Assembly: GCA_936432065.2 (NCBI GenBank)
Contig: OW386291.2
Location: 109,557,823 to 109,621,822, forward strand
Length of the DNA: 64,000 nt
Source of the DNA: Rutpela maculata
Lineage: Eukaryota > Arthropoda > Insecta > Coleoptera > Cerambycidae
Direction: 5' to 3'
Both the position numbers and the translations under genes were made by a program. The notes under the pieces were generated by a model. That model was not told the origin of the DNA, made no database searches, and saw nothing but the letters and a program-made list of their open reading frames with translations. Each line of letters begins with the position of its first letter. Position 1 is the stretch's first letter. Of the stretch, positions 60,419 to 64,000 are shown piece by piece.

Positions 60419-61335
60419 GGTGCGGGAGCTAAGTGGCTTTTTCGGACACTCATCGTTACAAGCATTTTCTATGCGCCGGTTAATTCTATCGAACTTAAAT
60501 AACGACAAAATAGACTTCTGGCATATGTCAGCACGTCGAGTTGGCCATGGTTCAAGATAAAAATCAGTGAAATTATATCATCGTTGCAAAGTCAATTTTT
60601 TTGTGTGTGCACATTTTATGCTTAGAATGAATAAAATAAGATCGCCAGAAAGTGTGGGCCATCGGGGACGCAACCAAAAAGGTCAAAGAAGTAAAAAACC
60701 GGAGTTATATAACATGATCGTTACAAACTTTTTTAAGGTTGAGCATGTTTATTTAAATGTTTTGAATACAGAAAAAAATTCCCAGAAAGAAACTCCCGTC
60801 AGTAAGGCTAGCCAGAAAGAAAATGTTTAGGATTTTTGAAGAAAATTGGATTTTTTTCGCATATTTCATCTCAGAACTCTAAACTCATCGTTACAAGTTC
60901 TGGCTTCTTTTTAAAACGTAAATATAAGCTCCTTGAACAATAGAATAGCCTCTCCGTAAAGTTCTTAGTGTCAACAAAAGTACCATAGGCTCTTAAATAT
61001 ACAGGAATTTAACACTTTCGGCTCACTTGACTCCGTACCGTGCTGCAGATGTATTGTATCATTATTACCTTACTGGCTGCGCCTCCTGACGGCCCACACT
61101 TTCTGGCGCTCTTATTTTATTCATTCTAAACATAAAATGTGTACATTAAAAAAAAATGAGCCTTGTAACGATGACATGATTTCACTGATTTTTAAACAGT
61201 GTTCGTGAGCCTCCTGACAGGAGGTGCCCCGCCAGAAGTCGATTTTATGAATCGTTATCATCCATTAAACCATAAAAATATCTCAAAGTTTATAAAACGA
61301 TGAGCTGCCGAAAAAGCCACCCAGCTCCCGCTCTA
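60419..61335 (+). mobile_element. Family Y foldback element, copy 2
   Basis: 917 bp. It matches copy 1 (31392-32290) in reverse orientation from end to end. The left flank is TAAT (60415-60418) and the right flank TAAG, agreeing with a 4-bp target duplication with one change. It carries the recurring ATCGTTACAA decamer and the same complementary halves. An 87-residue frame inside (60567-60830) is not conserved as a protein in copy 1. Confidence 0.85.
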
Positions 61336-61914
61336 TAAGAATCAATAACAAAATTTCAGGTGGAATGTTGTTGTCGAAAAAAATCAATTCAACTGCACTA
61401 AATTGTAACAGCGCCAGCGGTGTAATTATCACCTTTTAGTATTAATATAGATTTGTTCCGAAAACTGTCTCCACCAATTATTAAGAAATATGTATGTAAA
61501 TGACATTACTCATTACTTTATAAGAGGTGAAGAGGTGAAATGTCATAATAAAACCATTAAATCAGTAAACATTTCTCCCAATCCTCAAAGTAATCACACC
61601 TAATTACTCTTCTGTAAGTAAATAATGACTTATATGTTTATAAAGTAATTCAAACATCTTTGTAGAGATAAGTTTCGTTTAAATTTATGTGTTTGTAATA
61701 ATCCACCTACGAGTTCTATAATTTAAATCATTATAGTTCAATAAAAGTCTTATTCCTGTAATATTAATTTGCTTGCAATGATTTTTATTTTGTATTCCAA
61801 TTTTATTATAGACAATAAAGTCATTTCTTAATTAAACGATTTGTTCCTTCTTTTTATAAATGAATCTGTGTAATGACCTTCATATGACTTTAGAAGTAGG
61901 CAAATCGCTTTAGT
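61336..61914. other. No recognisable feature
   Basis: AT-rich spacer between family Y and family R. Confidence 0.4.
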
Positions 61915-62640
61915 AAACTTTATTTAGGTATTAAGCAAATCACAACGTACTCACTTTTTTAATATGAAATTACCTACTATCTGTATTTGGTGCCTCAATC
62001 TGGTCACGTTAATATATTTGTTAGGTAAACACTTTAAAACACGCATTATTAGAGAACCAATCAAAACAACTACTCTTCTAATGCAGACAATGTATTGAAT
62101 TACATAATTCCTAACATTTTTAAGCAGAAAAATATATTGAAAATAGTCCATTCATCTGTTTAAATTCAGTAATTCATACTTTTTAATTTAATATAAAATT
62201 ATCTACTTCCTGTATATTGGTATCTTAATCTGGTCACGCTAATGCTACTGCTACTTAGATAAACACTTTAAAACACTCATTTTTGGAGAACCAATCAAAA
62301 CATCAAAACAGTACTCTTCTAGCTAATACTGACGAAGTATTGAATTGCATGATAGGATTCTTAGTATTTTAAAGCAAAACATATATTGAAAATACTTAAA
62401 TAATTTATTGAAATTCAGTCATTCACAACAATTCTTAAACCCAACATTCTATTTCAATTCTAGGAAAGTTGTACAAGTTTTTTCGAACACGCTAGTTCTC
62501 ATTAGGGTACAGTCATTCATTATTTACAAGCCTATTCTTGATTTATTTTAACAATAATTAGTTATTTTTTATTTATTTGCTTTCATCATGAATAGAAAAT
62601 ATTAGGTATTAAAGAAATCACAACTTACACACTTTTTTAT
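61915..62640 (+). repeat. Family R repeat, copy 3
   Basis: About two and a half units in plus orientation. It begins TTTAGGTATTAAGCAAATC, like copy 1, and repeats the outer-end sequence again near 62575-62640. Confidence 0.7.
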
Positions 62641-62852
62641 TTAATAAGAAATTACCTACATACAGACAGACTCAATTTTATATTTGAGTTCAAAATGTTA
62701 TGAAACGAATTTCTATACAAAATTTGTTTTTCTATGATGATTATTAAAAACGTTTGTTCGGTTGTAATATACCTACTTGATTATAATGGGGTGAGATTAA
62801 AGAACAATGTAAAAAAGGGCTTTTTTGGCTCATCTGTGGTAAAGTGTGGAAG

Positions 62853-63237
62853 CAGAGCTGGGCAAATAAAGTATTTAAATATTAAATAATAAATACTTTC
62901 AAAAAGTTGAAAGTATTTAAATATTAAATATTTATTTATTTAAATACTTTTGAGATTTAAATACTTAGAGGATATTCAAATATTTCTGAAAGTATTGAAA
63001 TACTGTTGGAAAATAATTTAAATACCTTTTTAAAAGTATTTAAATACTTTCCAGTTATTTATAAATACGTCTAGGATCATTTTCACAAACACTAAGTAGT
63101 CAATATTTCAAATAAAGTATTTGCAAGCATAAATACAAATACTTGTTGCAAGAAGTATTCAAATACTCGGTATTTAAATACTTTCTAGTATTTAAATACA
63201 TATGAGGTATTTGTAAGTACATATTTGCCCAGCTCTG
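62853..63237. mobile_element. hAT-type MITE with 8-bp target duplication
   Basis: Ends CAGAGCTGGGCAAATA and TATTTGCCCAGCTCTG. The flanking 8-bp direct repeat is TGTGGAAG (62845-62852 and 63238-63245). The interior is dominated by AAATACTT/AAGTATTT words in both orientations, roughly 20 copies. No coding capacity. 385 bp. Confidence 0.92.
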
Positions 63238-64000
63238 TGTGGAAGCCATATTTTTACTAATTTTGGGGTGCTGCAAATGAATCCGTCACCCGTTTTGGAG
63301 AAAAATCTCGGGAACACATTAAAAAACAACCCATATTTGGGGGTGACATTGGAATTAATATTAGTCTAAATACTAATTTTCGATAACAAGTAGAAAAAGA
63401 AGTAAAAATACCAAATTCGCCCCTTCAACCCTCCTCGCCATTACCTCACCACCTCCAAGAAAGTAGTAAACTACTATAACTACTATGGAGTTATTTACAT
63501 ATCTTTTAAAAAACCAGAATACTTCAATGAGTGGAAGCTCTCAGAATATAATAATCTGATCACTTCTGAGTAGACTCATACGCCTCCTCAAAGATATCAA
63601 AGAGATCCACCCTTTTAGGGGTGGATCTCACCTTCTCAGGGACATTGATCGGTTTTAATTACAAACAAAAACCCTCCGTTGGATGTTTTTTGCAGTTTGC
63701 TAATTTATAGGGGGTGGATACCACCCTCTCTCAGGGGGTGGCACTTCAAAAATATGTATATTCATTGGAGCTGAAGTAGAATCAAATTTTAAGAAGAAAA
63801 GGTTCTATGCAATTTTTCACATAAATTGAGAGTTTTTAAGTTATAAAGACTTCAAAATTGCAATTTTAGCTTAAAAAAAAGTATTTCCAAACGGCTTTCG
63901 TCAAGTACCTCGAAAAGTATTACTTTATCGAAAAAATGTTATAGACCAATTGCAGAAAGTACAAACTGGGAATGAATTTTTGTTTATTGATGAAGGATTA
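63238..64000. other. Unclassified repeat-like sequence with GGGGTGG hairpins
   Basis: GATCCACCCTTTTAGG/GGGTGGATC forms a hairpin at 63606-63630. A second GGGGGTGG/CCACCCTC pair lies at 63711-63740. No gene. It probably continues beyond the window. Confidence 0.4.

Noticed and set aside
60567..60830. 87-residue frame inside family Y copy 2
   Set aside because: Not kept as a protein in copy 1; the element is a non-coding foldback.

Overview
This window looks like AT-rich intergenic DNA from an insect or other arthropod nuclear genome. The reasons are R1/LOA-type and CR1/L2-type non-LTR retrotransposons, Crypton, mariner and hAT remnants, tRNA-derived SINEs, a 28S rRNA fragment with an arthropod-like 3' end, and no bacterial gene organisation. 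I cannot name the species. Nearly every open frame with recognisable protein content is a transposable-element relic. The one candidate host-gene piece is a first exon at 48444-48652.

Layout. 0.8-4.6 kb: long-inverted-repeat element E1 carrying a broken gene of a PIN/XPG-nuclease-like family (here called the TGCD family after its FTGCDT-type motif). 5.7-7.9 kb: two small repeats and a SINE. 9.2-12.7 kb: one TIR element (family X) interrupted by two separate non-LTR retrotransposons. 13.0-15.9 kb: a 2.9-kb TIR element holding two inverted family-Z copies. 15.9-17.1 kb: a mariner relic and a long foldback. 17.4-26.3 kb: an almost perfect tandem duplication of 4.6 kb, differing mainly in the length of an internal GACA microsatellite. 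27.2-30.6 kb: a foldback element with a 152-bp tandem array, invaded by a non-LTR element with an 11-bp target duplication. 30.9-32.9 kb: a Crypton tyrosine-recombinase gene split by a 0.9-kb foldback (family Y). 33.5-36.9 kb: element E2 with a second TGCD-family gene. 38.2-42.2 kb: family X, a second Crypton, then a CR1/L2-like element. 42.8-44.2 kb: another reverse-transcriptase relic. 44.2-46.7 kb: element E3 with a third TGCD-family fragment. 46.8-48.1 kb: family X and a foldback. 48.4-57.2 kb: candidate exon, long AT-rich sequence, a SINE, small MITEs and an R1/LOA relic. 57.2-60.4 kb: element E4 with a fourth TGCD-family fragment, whose left arm is interrupted by a hAT element carrying a 28S rRNA fragment. 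60.4-64 kb: a second family-Y copy, another repeat cluster and a hAT MITE.

The strongest system-level observation is that all four TGCD-family genes lie between long terminal inverted repeats of four structurally different elements. This suggests that the nuclease-like protein with its Cys-rich tail is the mobility protein, or a constant passenger, of a group of DNA transposons. All copies here are decayed. Family names X, Y, Z, R, P and E1-E4 are labels for this report only.
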